NCBI GenBank assembly: GCA_964641415.1
Contig: CAZXMW010000006.1
Coordinates: 62,001-126,000, forward strand
Source of the DNA: JAHECW01 sp964641415
GTDB taxonomy: Bacteria > Acidobacteriota > Thermoanaerobaculia > Thermoanaerobaculales > Sulfomarinibacteraceae
Reading direction: 5' to 3'
DNA: 64,000 nt
Both the position numbers and the translations under genes were made by a program. Below are positions 8,018-16,649 of the stretch, piece by piece. The notes below the pieces were generated by a model. The model was not told the origin of the DNA, searched no databases, and worked only from the letters and a program-made list of their open reading frames with translations. The number at the start of each line of letters is the position of its first letter. The stretch's first letter is position 1.

Positions 8018-8647
8018 ATGTTCAAAGCCTTCTCGGTTCTGCTCGCCCTTGCCCTGTCGACCGTGCTCATCGGCTGTTCCGGGAGCGGTTCCGAGAGCGA
8101 CGCCCCAGCGTCGGTCGAGGCGCCATCCGACGCCTCCGCGCCGGTCGAGACGACGCGCGTCGAGGGCTGGTGGCAGCAGGGGGACTCCGCCGGGCCGCTC
8201 GTCGTCGAGCTCGAGGGGGACGAGATTGTCGCCGTCGACCGCAACCTGTCGCACGGCGACTACGGTTCGACCCGCGACCGCTTCGAGTTCGACAGCGGCC
8301 GCCTGGTCCGCTACGTCCAGGACTCGAAGCTGCGCATGATGGACCCGGATGACCCGAGCCGGCTGGTCCCCGTGCTGATGCGGCTCGACTTCGGCGAGCA
8401 GCGCGTCCGAGAAGGAGGGGAGAAGGCGATCGACCGCAGCTTTGCCGTCGTGCAGGATTCGCACCGTCGCGGTCCGTCCGTTCTGGGCGGCGTTCGTCAA
8501 GGCCGTGGTGCCGAAGGTGTCGGGTGCGGAAACGTCGGCGCCCCGTGCCTGCTTGAACCCGTCCGACCGCAGCACCGTGGTGACGGGGACGACCCGATGC
8601 AGACTCGGCCGCTCAGTCGTCGATCAGGAAGAACTGGACCGTGGTGA
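8018..8647 (+). CDS. Putative lipoprotein with probably foreign C-terminus
   Basis: A 209-codon frame starting with a lipoprotein signal: hydrophobic residues 5-18 and a lipobox TVLIGC with Cys20, then a Ser/Ala/Glu-rich linker. Residues about 50-135 (VEGWWQQGDSAGPLVVELEG onward) look like a small soluble domain of unknown function. After about residue 137 the frame runs antisense to an ankyrin-repeat remnant (8429-8542), so the last 70 codons are probably not native and the gene is likely truncated. There is no clear ribosome-binding site. The end overlaps the SIMPL gene tail by 35 nt in convergent orientation. Confidence 0.5.
   Translation: MFKAFSVLLALALSTVLIGCSGSGSESDAPASVEAPSDASAPVETTRVEGWWQQGDSAGPLVVELEGDEIVAVDRNLSHGDYGSTRDRFEFDSGRLVRYVQDSKLRMMDPDDPSRLVPVLMRLDFGEQRVREGGEKAIDRSFAVVQDSHRRGPSVLGGVRQGRGAEGVGCGNVGAPCLLEPVRPQHRGDGDDPMQTRPLSRRSGRTGPW
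8429..8542 (-). pseudogene. Ankyrin-repeat remnant
   Basis: Read on the minus strand, this stretch gives GADVSAPDTFGTTALTNAAQ followed by NGRTATVRILHDGKAAVD. This closely follows the ankyrin consensus (GADVN-x-x-D-x-x-G-TALxxAA-x-xGxxxxVxxLL). It is barely more than one repeat. The frame continues on both sides without ankyrin features and has no proper start or end. It is a relic lying antisense inside the lipoprotein frame. Confidence 0.55.
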
Positions 8648-9329
8648 CGACGCGGATCTTCTTGTGCTCGGGTGAGAAGCGGTCCCGGTCCTGGATCGAG
8701 AAGTAGCCCTGCTGGGCGTTCCGGATCCCGCCCACCCGGGCGCCCGAGTCCTCGGCGAACTGCTGGGCGGCGCGCCGGGCGTCGCGGGTCGCCTCGCGGA
8801 TCATGTCGGGCTTGACCTCGTCGAGGCCGGTGAAGAAGTACTCGGTGGTGGCGTCGTAGGAGCGGACCAGCGCCACGCCCTGACCGACCAGCTCGCCGCT
8901 GCGCTCCATGGCCGCACGGACCGCTTCGATGCGGGTCGAACGGATGGTCACGGTGGATTCCGCGACGTAGCGTTCGAGCCGGCCGGTCTGGTCCATGACC
9001 CCCTGGGCCTGGCGGTCGGTGACCCGGGCCTGGGAGGCGCTGATCTCGTCGTCGCTGAAGCCCTCGGCAAGGAAGGCCCGGATCTTGGCGGCGTTCTCCT
9101 CGGTGCGGCGCTGCAGGGTTGCCAGATCGTCGGCGGTCACCGAGTAGGTGATGGGCCAGACGACCAGGTCGGCCGGGGCCTCGCGCTCGGCGAGCCCGCG
9201 CACGGTCACGTAGCGGTCCGAGGCCCGCGCCTCGAGCAGCCCATGGCCCACGAAGTAGCCGGCGACCGCGAGGCCGATCGCGATCAGAAGCCCGGCCGCC
9301 GCGAGATTGCCGTCGCCCCTGTCTGCCAT
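8613..9329 (-). CDS. SIMPL (DUF541, YggE-like) domain protein
   Basis: A 238-residue protein anchored by a hydrophobic segment at about residues 9-28 (LAAAGLLIAIGLAVAGYFVG), with the rest likely periplasmic. The SIMPL domain starts near residue 39 with RYVTVRGLAEREAPADLVVW and ends with KKIRVVTTVQFFLIDD. The family forms oligomeric envelope proteins tied in some bacteria to oxidative stress or outer-membrane integrity; its chemistry is not established. The start ATG has GGAGGTG upstream on the minus strand. It converges with the damaged lipoprotein frame and appears monocistronic. Confidence 0.85.
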   Translation of the reverse strand: MADRGDGNLAAAGLLIAIGLAVAGYFVGHGLLEARASDRYVTVRGLAEREAPADLVVWPITYSVTADDLATLQRRTEENAAKIRAFLAEGFSDDEISASQARVTDRQAQGVMDQTGRLERYVAESTVTIRSTRIEAVRAAMERSGELVGQGVALVRSYDATTEYFFTGLDEVKPDMIREATRDARRAAQQFAEDSGARVGGIRNAQQGYFSIQDRDRFSPEHKKIRVVTTVQFFLIDD

Positions 9330-9381
9330 GCCGCACCTCCACCGCTGCCGGGAGTCGATCCACGCTCATTGTCGCAGATCT

Positions 9382-9535
9382 TGGGGACCACCCGGAAGGG
9401 CTCGGATACCTCGGATGCGCCGTCTGCGGCCACGAGCCCTCGCCTCAGGATCTGGTTCACCACTTCGGTGAAGCTGACGCCGTGGACAGGGGACCGGCAT
9501 CCGTGATCAGCTCGGAGGTGACTCTCTGAACCCAT
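9382..9535 (-). pseudogene. VapB-like antitoxin remnant
   Basis: A minus-strand frame encodes GVSFTEVVNQILRRGL and then EPFRVVPK. This is the central and C-terminal pattern of small VapB/DUF2191-type antitoxins (SFKEVVNxxLRRGL ... PFRVxP). The N-terminal strand that binds operator DNA is not recognisable, and no PIN-domain toxin lies nearby. It fills the gap between the SIMPL and DUF3999 genes and looks like a decayed module. Confidence 0.45.
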
Positions 9536-9587
9536 GTGTCGAAACTGTGACCCTGGGGCTCGTTCGTCGAATGGTGGCCGCCGTGGG

Positions 9588-11624
9588 TCAACTCGAGACC
9601 TCCTGGCGGGCGGCGCGGAGGGTGATGGCGACGAGCACGACGACGGCGGTGCCGAGGGCGAGCCAGAGAAGCAGCTTCTGGGTGGCCGCGGAACCGGAGA
9701 TTCGGCTCGCGACGCTGAAGTCGGGGTTCGGCTCGAGCTCGAGGCTGCCGATCTCGGCGACCGGAACGGCGAGGATCGCCGAGCGCACACGTTCGAGCTC
9801 GTAGACCGGCGTCCGGTCGTCCGGGTGGCCGAGCAGCAGCCGGTACTCGCCCCGCTCGGCGGCCATGTAGAGGTCGGGTACCATCGTGTGCACCTCGACA
9901 GCGCCGAACCCGAGCGGCGCGTCGTCGCCGTCGGTGACCTCGAGCCGAAGCCCGGTCACGCGGGTCGGGGGAATGGCGATGGTCACCGGCCTGGGGTCGC
10001 CGACGCGGCGAACGAGGCGGCCCCGGGCGAGCACCCTCTCGCCGTCGCCGGGGAGCTCCGCGGTCAGGCGGAAGTCCCGGTCGACATACGGCGCTTTCAC
10101 CTCGAGGTCGAGCCGGTGAAGGCTGAGCGGGCCATCCTCGATCCCGATCGTGTAGCTCGAGACCCGGGTGTCGACCCGGTGTTCCTCGATCTCCACTGGA
10201 ATCGGAATCGAAGCCGCCGCATCCTGACGCAGGTAGGCCCACTGTCGGCCTTCGGCGTCGACGATCCTCAGGTCAGCGAGATCGGATCGGGCAACGGCGA
10301 GGTCGGCGGGCCCGAGCCGCAGTCTGGCCAGACCCTCGGCCGACGGGACCACCTCGAGCCGGCGGCGGTGAGAGTAGGGCCGTGGGTCGAGCTCGGCGCC
10401 GGGGTGGATGGCGAAAGCGAGCACCGGGGCGGGATCGTAGCTCGGGTTGCGGATCGGGTCCCCGAGGGTGGCGATCGTCGCCCGCGCCGGGTCGAGCATG
10501 GCACGGGCCGTTCGCGCCGCCGCCCCGGTCGCCGCAGTCAGGCGGTCGGGATCGAGCGAGGCGAGGTCGTATCGTGGGCGGTGGGCGCGGCCGCCGCCGT
10601 AGTAAAGCGACACCGGCTTTCCGGGCATCGAGAAGACGAGCACCGGTCGGGGCATCGTCGCCGTGACCTCGACGTCCTCGAGCGGCGGGCTGTCTCCGTC
10701 ATCGACGACGAGCCGCAGTCGGTCGCCTCGAGGCGACCGAAGCGGGATCTCGAGGGTCTCCACCGGCGCGATGGCGGCGATGCGGAACACCGAGTTGGCG
10801 CCCAGCGGCTCCGGGTCCGCGCCCGGACCCTCGTCCCACACCGTCACCGACCGGTGGAAGGTGTCGGTGGCGGTCGCGATGACCAGGCGTCGCGGCACGA
10901 TGCCCCGGGGCCGCTGGACGACGACCTCGGTCGACCCTCCGAGCTTGCGGATCTCGACCAGGGGAAGTCCGACCGCGGACGACCCGGTCGCGGGCAATAG
11001 GCTGCTCGCCTCGAGTGAGAAGCGGGGCTCCAGATAGCCGAGGTCCCGGCTCTCGACGGCTACTTCGAGGCGGACGGCCCCGGTGGTGGGGAGGGTGAAG
11101 CGGAGCTTCTCCGCGGCCGACGACGGCAGCCGGAAGACCGCGCCCCGATCGATCACGGGCGTGCGGGCGCCGTCCGCGCCGACGGCGGTGATGTCGAGCC
11201 TGGCGACGAACTCCCGCGTCGCGACGTCGAGGACGAGCTCCCAGGCCGGGACGTCGGACGGAAGCTTCGGGACCTCGAAGACGAACGACTCGCGGTGAAT
11301 GTCGACACGGTCCACCACTTCGCGCGACCGTCGGGCTTCGGCGATCTCGGGCGAGAAGCTGTGCCGCACCCGGGTCGCGACGCCCGGCGGGTCAGGGCTG
11401 TCGACGAGGTAGGGAATTTCGGCGCCGTCGGCGGTGAGAATCCGAAGGTCCGCGAGGTCCGGCCGACAGTTGCCGACGACCTCGGGGGGCAGCTCGAGCC
11501 GGGTCAGCCCGGTGCCGTCGGCCGCGATCGGCGCTCTGAGAGGAAACAGGATGGCCAGCGTCCCGGGTTCGGCCAGGGCGACGGCAGGCAGCGCAATGAC
11601 GATGATGAGGGCGAGCCGTTTCAT
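9588..11624 (-). CDS. DUF3999 family envelope protein
   Basis: A 678-residue protein with a signal peptide at about residues 1-18 (LALIIVIALPAVALA), a long extracytoplasmic region rich in beta-strand patterns, and one C-terminal membrane helix at about 651-671 (LLLWLALGTAVVVLVAITL). The N-terminal pattern with RLELPPEVVGNCRPDLADLR matches DUF3999 proteins, which contain discoidin-like strands and occur beside DUF2339 membrane proteins in many Gram-negative genomes. That pairing is present here. GGAGGATG precedes the ATG. The gene follows DUF2339 by 164 nt on the same strand and is likely co-expressed. Molecular function is unknown. Confidence 0.82.
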   Translation of the reverse strand: MKRLALIIVIALPAVALAEPGTLAILFPLRAPIAADGTGLTRLELPPEVVGNCRPDLADLRILTADGAEIPYLVDSPDPPGVATRVRHSFSPEIAEARRSREVVDRVDIHRESFVFEVPKLPSDVPAWELVLDVATREFVARLDITAVGADGARTPVIDRGAVFRLPSSAAEKLRFTLPTTGAVRLEVAVESRDLGYLEPRFSLEASSLLPATGSSAVGLPLVEIRKLGGSTEVVVQRPRGIVPRRLVIATATDTFHRSVTVWDEGPGADPEPLGANSVFRIAAIAPVETLEIPLRSPRGDRLRLVVDDGDSPPLEDVEVTATMPRPVLVFSMPGKPVSLYYGGGRAHRPRYDLASLDPDRLTAATGAAARTARAMLDPARATIATLGDPIRNPSYDPAPVLAFAIHPGAELDPRPYSHRRRLEVVPSAEGLARLRLGPADLAVARSDLADLRIVDAEGRQWAYLRQDAAASIPIPVEIEEHRVDTRVSSYTIGIEDGPLSLHRLDLEVKAPYVDRDFRLTAELPGDGERVLARGRLVRRVGDPRPVTIAIPPTRVTGLRLEVTDGDDAPLGFGAVEVHTMVPDLYMAAERGEYRLLLGHPDDRTPVYELERVRSAILAVPVAEIGSLELEPNPDFSVASRISGSAATQKLLLWLALGTAVVVLVAITLRAARQEVSS

Positions 11625-11788
11625 GGGTCATCCTCCGACCTGAGATGAGGGTCTCCGCTGGGTGAGATGGGCCAGGATCATGATGTGCCGGTGGTTGCGA
11701 AAAACGGAGGTATTCGGTTCGGTATGTCGAGTGTTTTCGCGACCGTCCCGGGCGCGAGAGATTGGTGCAGATCGCCAGTCGGAATCGC

Positions 11789-14700
11789 TCATCCGGGGTC
11801 CGGGTTCGTCCTGAAGACGAATCGTTGGTAGATCAGCGACACGATGATCAGCGACAGCGCAAGACCCACCAAGGAGGCCACGCGGTAGAGGTCCTCGAGC
11901 CGGCCGAGATCGTGGAGAAAGACCTTGCCCAGGGTCAGGACGAGCATTCCCAGGCTGAGCCAGCGCAGCGAGCCGCTCTTCGACCTGACGCCGATGGCGA
12001 GCAGAACGAGGGCGTAGACCGCCCATGCCACCGAGGTGGCGGCGTCGCGCGCCGGCATCCGCTCGAAGCTGAGCTCGAGATTGGGCCCGGTGGCGAAGGC
12101 GTCGGCGATGGCCAGATTGATCCAGGCGAAGACCACAGCCACCGCGGCGAGACCGCAGCACGAGGCCCAGATCGGTTTCTCGACCGGGTAGATCCGCCGC
12201 TCCCAGCGCGTGAGCCGGTCGATCTCGCGGCGGCGCAGCAGGAGATGTGACGAGATCATCGCAGCGGCGGGGACGAGGTAGGTGTAGGTCAGCCAGTTGA
12301 GCACCGAGGCTCCCGACCGCACGTGGTAGCTCAGCACCCATGGGTTGGCGACCAGGCGGACGGTGGCCGCCCCGAGCAGGGCGAGACCGAAGTACTTGAG
12401 GCCCGGGTGGTCGAGCCGGACCCAGAGAGCGAGGATGGCCAGCCCGTTGACCGCCCAACCGATGGTGATCCACTCATTGTCGAGCTGGAGCGGGATCGCC
12501 ACGGAAACCAGGCTGAGGGCAACCGCCAGGTACCACACGATCATCGTCCGCCTGCCGGCGTCGGAAGTGGACAGCCTGGTCCGGGTCCGGAGCGCGGTCG
12601 CCAGTGCGACCGCCGCGAGACCCACCGGCAGCAGTCCGATGCCCTCATTGCCGAAGTGGTCGTGCCAGACGGCCCACAGCGGGAAAAACCAGAGCGGTCC
12701 GGCGAGCGCGGCGCCCCACCAACCGGCGCGACCGGATCGGAACGCGGTCGGGACGAGAGCCGGCCAGACGGTGAAGAAGGTCGCAGAGAGCGCGAGCGCG
12801 ACGAGCGCCGGCCCAAGCGCTTCGTTCGGCCATCCGCCGAAGCAGACGACGGCCTGGAGGAACGCCGCGGCCACGGTTGAGGCGAGCAGCCAGACCCCGG
12901 AACGCATCCTCGTTGCCGCGAGAGCTGCGAGCACCCCGAGGACGAGAACGGCGCCGAGGTGGGCGATGTTGTCGGCACGGTAGATCGAGGGCAGCGAGGC
13001 GACGCCCACCATCATCGAAAGCGCGGTCGTCGCTGCGGCCCGCTCGGCCCACAGCCGGCGCGTCCCGTCAGACGTCAGCAGGGCAAGCGCCTGGAACGCC
13101 ACAGCGAAGCCGATCATCAGCCCGATCCAGACCCAGCCCTCTGGGGCGCCGGCGTCCCGGCCGTGCTCGCCGACGGCGACGGCCAGGCCGATCGCCGGAA
13201 CGATGCCCGCCGCGAGCTGCACCCACACCCTCCCGGGTCGTCGGGAGCCAAGGACGAGGAGACCGCCGAGGGCGATCCAGGCGGCGGTCCACGGCCACAG
13301 CTCGAACCCGTCGCACCGCGGCACCGCCAGGATCGACAGCGCCGAGAAGCCGAGCGCGGAGACGAGCGCGGCCAGGTCGAGGCCGCGTGAGCGTTCGCGG
13401 TCGCGCCACAGCTCGGCGGCGGCGGTGAAGAGGGCGGCCATGGCGACGCACAGGCCCAGCACCAGCCAGGCGAGCGACGGCGGCATCCGGTGGCCGAGGA
13501 ACCACAGCCCCATGACGGCGATGTCGGCGGCCGCGGCGGCCACGGCTGCGCCACTGTGTCCGCCGCGGCGCTCGAGCCAGATCGCGCCGGCGCTGAGAGT
13601 CAGCAGCAGGGCGCCCAGCGGCCAGGGATTGTCGGCGAGCTCGGCGGTGGCGGCGAAGTGGAGCGCGAACGCGAAGGGGATCGCGACCCCGCCGGCGCGG
13701 GTCGCTCGCCACAGGGTCGAGGACTCCCGGTCGCCGCCGGAGACCAAGAGAAAAGCGAGGCCGAAGACGCCGAGCACGGCGATGCCGGTGAGCGACTGCT
13801 CGGCGTCCATCGAGGCGAAGATCCAGATCGCCTGGTGGACGGCCGTACCGGCCAGGCTGAGGACCGCGAGCACCGGCCACGCTCGAGCTCGCGCCAGCCA
13901 GAGCAGCCCGAGATCGAGCAGGAGGATGTAGCCGAAGAGGGCCGCCGGGCTGTCCATCTCCGAGGCGACCAGGACCGGGGTGGCGAAGCCGCCGACCAGG
14001 CCGAGCACCGCGATGAAGAGCGCACGACGAGCGACCGCAAGGGCGACGCACACCGCCGTGATCAGGACCATCAACGCGAAGGCCGGCACGGTGCCGATCA
14101 GGCCGTAGAGGTTCTGGGCGGCCCAGGTCGCGCCGTACAGGATGACCACTCCGGCGCCGGCGAGGGCGTTGCCGGCCGCCGGCTGGTCGCGCTTGACGAG
14201 CCACTCCGACCCCACGAGGCAGACGATCCCGGCGATGACGCCGAGAACGACCCGCATGGTGGGCGAGATGAGCCCGTGCTCGATCGAGTACTGGAAGAAG
14301 AGCAGCGAGGCCAGGGCGAGAACGATCCCACCGGCCGCCGCCGCTCCCCGGACCCCGATCCACCGCTCCCAGTCGATGGTTGCGCGCGGCTCGACGGCTG
14401 GGCTGGAAGGAGGGGGTGGGGAAGCCGTCGGTCGGGTCGGGACGGGCCCGGGTCCCGGTTCCGGTTCGGTGATCGGAGGTTCGGGGAGCGAGGGCGTGGC
14501 CGCCGGCGGTCCGGTCGGCGGCTGAGCGGCCTCCGGCTCGTGCAGCGGCGGAACGTGGGCCGTCCCCGTTGTCCTGGGCGGCGCGGTTGCATCTGCTGGG
14601 CGGGGTCGGGCTCCTGCGGGGGGCGTCGGCGCCGTGGCCTCCGGGAGCCCGGCGGTCTCGAGCCCGCCGATCCGCCGCTCGAGATCGCCGAGCCGTCTCG

Positions 14701-14863
14701 CCAGCGGATGATCGGAACCGGCGCCGACGGAGCGCTCCAGGTCGTCGATTCGAAGCCTGAGCGAGCGCTGCTTCAACAGCGCGACGATGCCGAGGATCAC
14801 CCCCGAGAGAATGAGGGCGGGGATGACGACCACGACCAGGAAGACGAGCAGCTCTTCCATCAT
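11789..14863 (-). CDS. DUF2339 polytopic membrane protein
   Basis: A 1024-residue protein. It has an N-terminal membrane helix (about 5-27), a short coiled-coil-like stretch with LRLRIDDLERSVG and LARRLGDLERRIGGLE, and a Pro-rich linker (about 70-150). About two dozen hydrophobic helices follow, beginning after WERWIGVRGAAAAGGI. This is the standard architecture of DUF2339, a large family of unknown function often paired with DUF3999. ATG 14863 overlaps the TetR stop (ATGA), fixing the start and indicating coupling. Size and helix count suggest a transporter or flippase-like role; this is speculation. Confidence 0.85.
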   Translation of the reverse strand: MMEELLVFLVVVVIPALILSGVILGIVALLKQRSLRLRIDDLERSVGAGSDHPLARRLGDLERRIGGLETAGLPEATAPTPPAGARPRPADATAPPRTTGTAHVPPLHEPEAAQPPTGPPAATPSLPEPPITEPEPGPGPVPTRPTASPPPPSSPAVEPRATIDWERWIGVRGAAAAGGIVLALASLLFFQYSIEHGLISPTMRVVLGVIAGIVCLVGSEWLVKRDQPAAGNALAGAGVVILYGATWAAQNLYGLIGTVPAFALMVLITAVCVALAVARRALFIAVLGLVGGFATPVLVASEMDSPAALFGYILLLDLGLLWLARARAWPVLAVLSLAGTAVHQAIWIFASMDAEQSLTGIAVLGVFGLAFLLVSGGDRESSTLWRATRAGGVAIPFAFALHFAATAELADNPWPLGALLLTLSAGAIWLERRGGHSGAAVAAAAADIAVMGLWFLGHRMPPSLAWLVLGLCVAMAALFTAAAELWRDRERSRGLDLAALVSALGFSALSILAVPRCDGFELWPWTAAWIALGGLLVLGSRRPGRVWVQLAAGIVPAIGLAVAVGEHGRDAGAPEGWVWIGLMIGFAVAFQALALLTSDGTRRLWAERAAATTALSMMVGVASLPSIYRADNIAHLGAVLVLGVLAALAATRMRSGVWLLASTVAAAFLQAVVCFGGWPNEALGPALVALALSATFFTVWPALVPTAFRSGRAGWWGAALAGPLWFFPLWAVWHDHFGNEGIGLLPVGLAAVALATALRTRTRLSTSDAGRRTMIVWYLAVALSLVSVAIPLQLDNEWITIGWAVNGLAILALWVRLDHPGLKYFGLALLGAATVRLVANPWVLSYHVRSGASVLNWLTYTYLVPAAAMISSHLLLRRREIDRLTRWERRIYPVEKPIWASCCGLAAVAVVFAWINLAIADAFATGPNLELSFERMPARDAATSVAWAVYALVLLAIGVRSKSGSLRWLSLGMLVLTLGKVFLHDLGRLEDLYRVASLVGLALSLIIVSLIYQRFVFRTNPDPG

Positions 14864-15471
14864 TGACACCCTTTCGTCGACGGGATCGGATCGAGAAGAA
14901 GACGGCCCACGCGGTCGAGCAGCCGGGTACGGTCCGACGAGCTGAGCAGATCGAGATCCCGGCCGATGTTGATCATCGTCCCGAGGGCGACCGTGGCCCA
15001 GGCCGCGTCGCCGGGCAGAACCGGGTACGGCTCGGCCGAAGGCTCCCGCCGGCGGTGCTCCACGACCCGCTCCTCGATCCACTTCTGAAACCGCCGGTAG
15101 GTGGAGCGAAGGGCCTCGCGGATCTCCGGGTCGTCGAACTCGTTGAGCCCCGCGACCAGGATCCGGTACAGACCGAGCTCGCCGTGGTGCTCGGCCTCGT
15201 AGGCCAGCACCTGCTCGGCGGGGCTGGCGTCGTCCGACGCGGCGGTGATGTCCGTCCAGATCGCCATCGAGATCTCGAAGACGTGGCCGATGGCCGCCAG
15301 GAACATGGCCTTCTTGTCGGGCCACAGGCGATAGAGGATCGTTTCCTGGACTGCGCATCGGTGGGCGAGCTCCGCGGTCGTGGCCCGCCGGTACCCGAGC
15401 TCGGCGAAGGTGCCGGCGATGATCGGCAGCAGCTTGGCACGGCGCTGGGCGCTGCGATCGGTCCGGGGCAT
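14860..15471 (-). CDS. TetR-family transcriptional regulator
   Basis: A 203-residue repressor. The N-terminal HTH is clear: AKLLPIIAGTFAELGYRRAT, then TAELAHRCAVQETILYRLWPDK with the recognition helix and the family Y-x-W/H-F-like ending, here YRLWPDKKAMF. The C-terminal ligand-binding part is divergent, as usual. The stop overlaps the DUF2339 start, so it likely controls the DUF2339-DUF3999 group and itself. A promoter with a short inverted repeat lies upstream (15492-15534). The ligand is unknown. Confidence 0.88.
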   Translation of the reverse strand: MPRTDRSAQRRAKLLPIIAGTFAELGYRRATTAELAHRCAVQETILYRLWPDKKAMFLAAIGHVFEISMAIWTDITAASDDASPAEQVLAYEAEHHGELGLYRILVAGLNEFDDPEIREALRSTYRRFQKWIEERVVEHRRREPSAEPYPVLPGDAAWATVALGTMINIGRDLDLLSSSDRTRLLDRVGRLLLDPIPSTKGCQ

Positions 15472-15491
15472 CGATCGGTGACCGCCTTTCG

Positions 15492-15534
15492 TTAGTGTTC
15501 ACTTACAAAATACGTTAATCGGCGTTTTTGTCAA
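15492..15534 (-). promoter_or_regulatory. TetR promoter and probable operator
   Basis: On the minus strand, a perfect -35 TTGACA (15529-15534) is followed after 16 nt by TATTTT (15507-15512). Between the -10 and the coding region lies TAAGTGAACACTAA (15492-15505), a near-palindrome (AGTG-AA-CACT core) placed where a bound TetR dimer would block initiation. The promoter drives tetR and the downstream DUF2339/DUF3999 genes. Confidence 0.7.
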
Positions 15535-15831
15535 GGCCTGGGCTCCGGGAAGGTGACTGATGACGGGCGGTGTGTCGGATGATTCGCGGCACCGTATCGG
15601 GCGCCCGGGTTGCATCACAGTCGGACCCATCGCGGGGACGGTCCGTGTGGTGGCTTCGAATGGCTCGTGATCTCTCCGCATCCGACGACCCGTCGATTCC
15701 AGAGCCGGGTTTGAGATCCGGCTGCGTTCTGGTACCTTCGGGGCGAGCAAAAGGAAGGTCCCATTCACTCGAACAGGCGCCGTCCGGCTGATTCGCACCT
15801 TGGCACGGCATGGCGTGGACTGAACCTCGCC

Positions 15832-16626
15832 GTGGTGCTGGTCGTCGGCTCGCTCGCGTCCCCTGCGGCCCTGGCACAGACCGCCGATCCTCCACCCGGC
15901 ACGACCCGGGCAGGCCAGCCTGCAGGCGGCGGCGGCATCCGGTGGTCCCTGGGAGCGGGCGTGATTGTCGCGCCGCGGCCGTACGTCGGCGCCGACGCCG
16001 AGATCCAGCCGATCCCGATCATCGAATTCTACTCCGGGCGCTGGTTCGTCCAGGGCATCCGCGCGGGCTACCGGTTCGTGGACACCCGGTCCATCGACTT
16101 CAACGTCGGTGCGCGGATCAGGTTTTCCGGACTCGATCCGGACGACTCGCCCTTTCTCGAGGGGATGGAGGAGCGGCGCCAGACCGTCGAGGCCGGGCTC
16201 GGTCTCGACTGGGAGTTCGCCCGCGCGCTGAGGGGCGCATTCGAGCTGGAGCTGCGGGCGTTCGCCGACGTGCTCGGGCGCAGCGACGGCTTCGAGACCT
16301 CCATCGACCTCGGCTGGCGACGGGTGTTCGGTCCCGGCAAGATGATCCTGCTGCCGGCGGTCGGCATGGTCTACCAGAGCTCGGACCAGGTGGACTACTA
16401 CTACGGCGTCCGGCCCGAGGAGGCGCTGCCGGGACGTCCGGCCTATCGGGGAGCGGCCGTCTTCAACCCGCGGGCCTCGGTGCTGTTCGTCTACCGGTTC
16501 ACCCACCGGTGGGGGCTGACGACGCTGGTCTCCGTGGACTTCTTCGACGACGAGATCGAGTCGAGCCCGATCGTCGATCAGAGCTCGGAGCTGTTCGGCC
16601 TCGTCGGTCTGGCCTACTCCTTCTGA
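15832..16626 (+). CDS. MipA/OmpV-like outer-membrane protein
   Basis: A 264-residue protein from GTG 15832, with signal-peptide-like residues 1-16 (VVGSLASPAALAQ) and a predicted beta-barrel ending in aromatic Phe (LVGLAYSF). The pattern GAGVIVAPRPYVGADAEIQP then IPIIEFYSGRWFVQGIRAGY is typical of the MipA/OmpV scaffold family. GTG 15832 has no ribosome-binding site. The frame stays open upstream as a positively charged n-region back to an ATT codon at 15763 that is preceded by GGAAGGT (15753-15759). The true start may therefore be non-canonical or obscured by a sequence error. It appears monocistronic. Confidence 0.78.
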   Translation: MVLVVGSLASPAALAQTADPPPGTTRAGQPAGGGGIRWSLGAGVIVAPRPYVGADAEIQPIPIIEFYSGRWFVQGIRAGYRFVDTRSIDFNVGARIRFSGLDPDDSPFLEGMEERRQTVEAGLGLDWEFARALRGAFELELRAFADVLGRSDGFETSIDLGWRRVFGPGKMILLPAVGMVYQSSDQVDYYYGVRPEEALPGRPAYRGAAVFNPRASVLFVYRFTHRWGLTTLVSVDFFDDEIESSPIVDQSSELFGLVGLAYSF

Positions 16627-16649
16627 CCTACCGGGCTCGGCAGCCAGCC

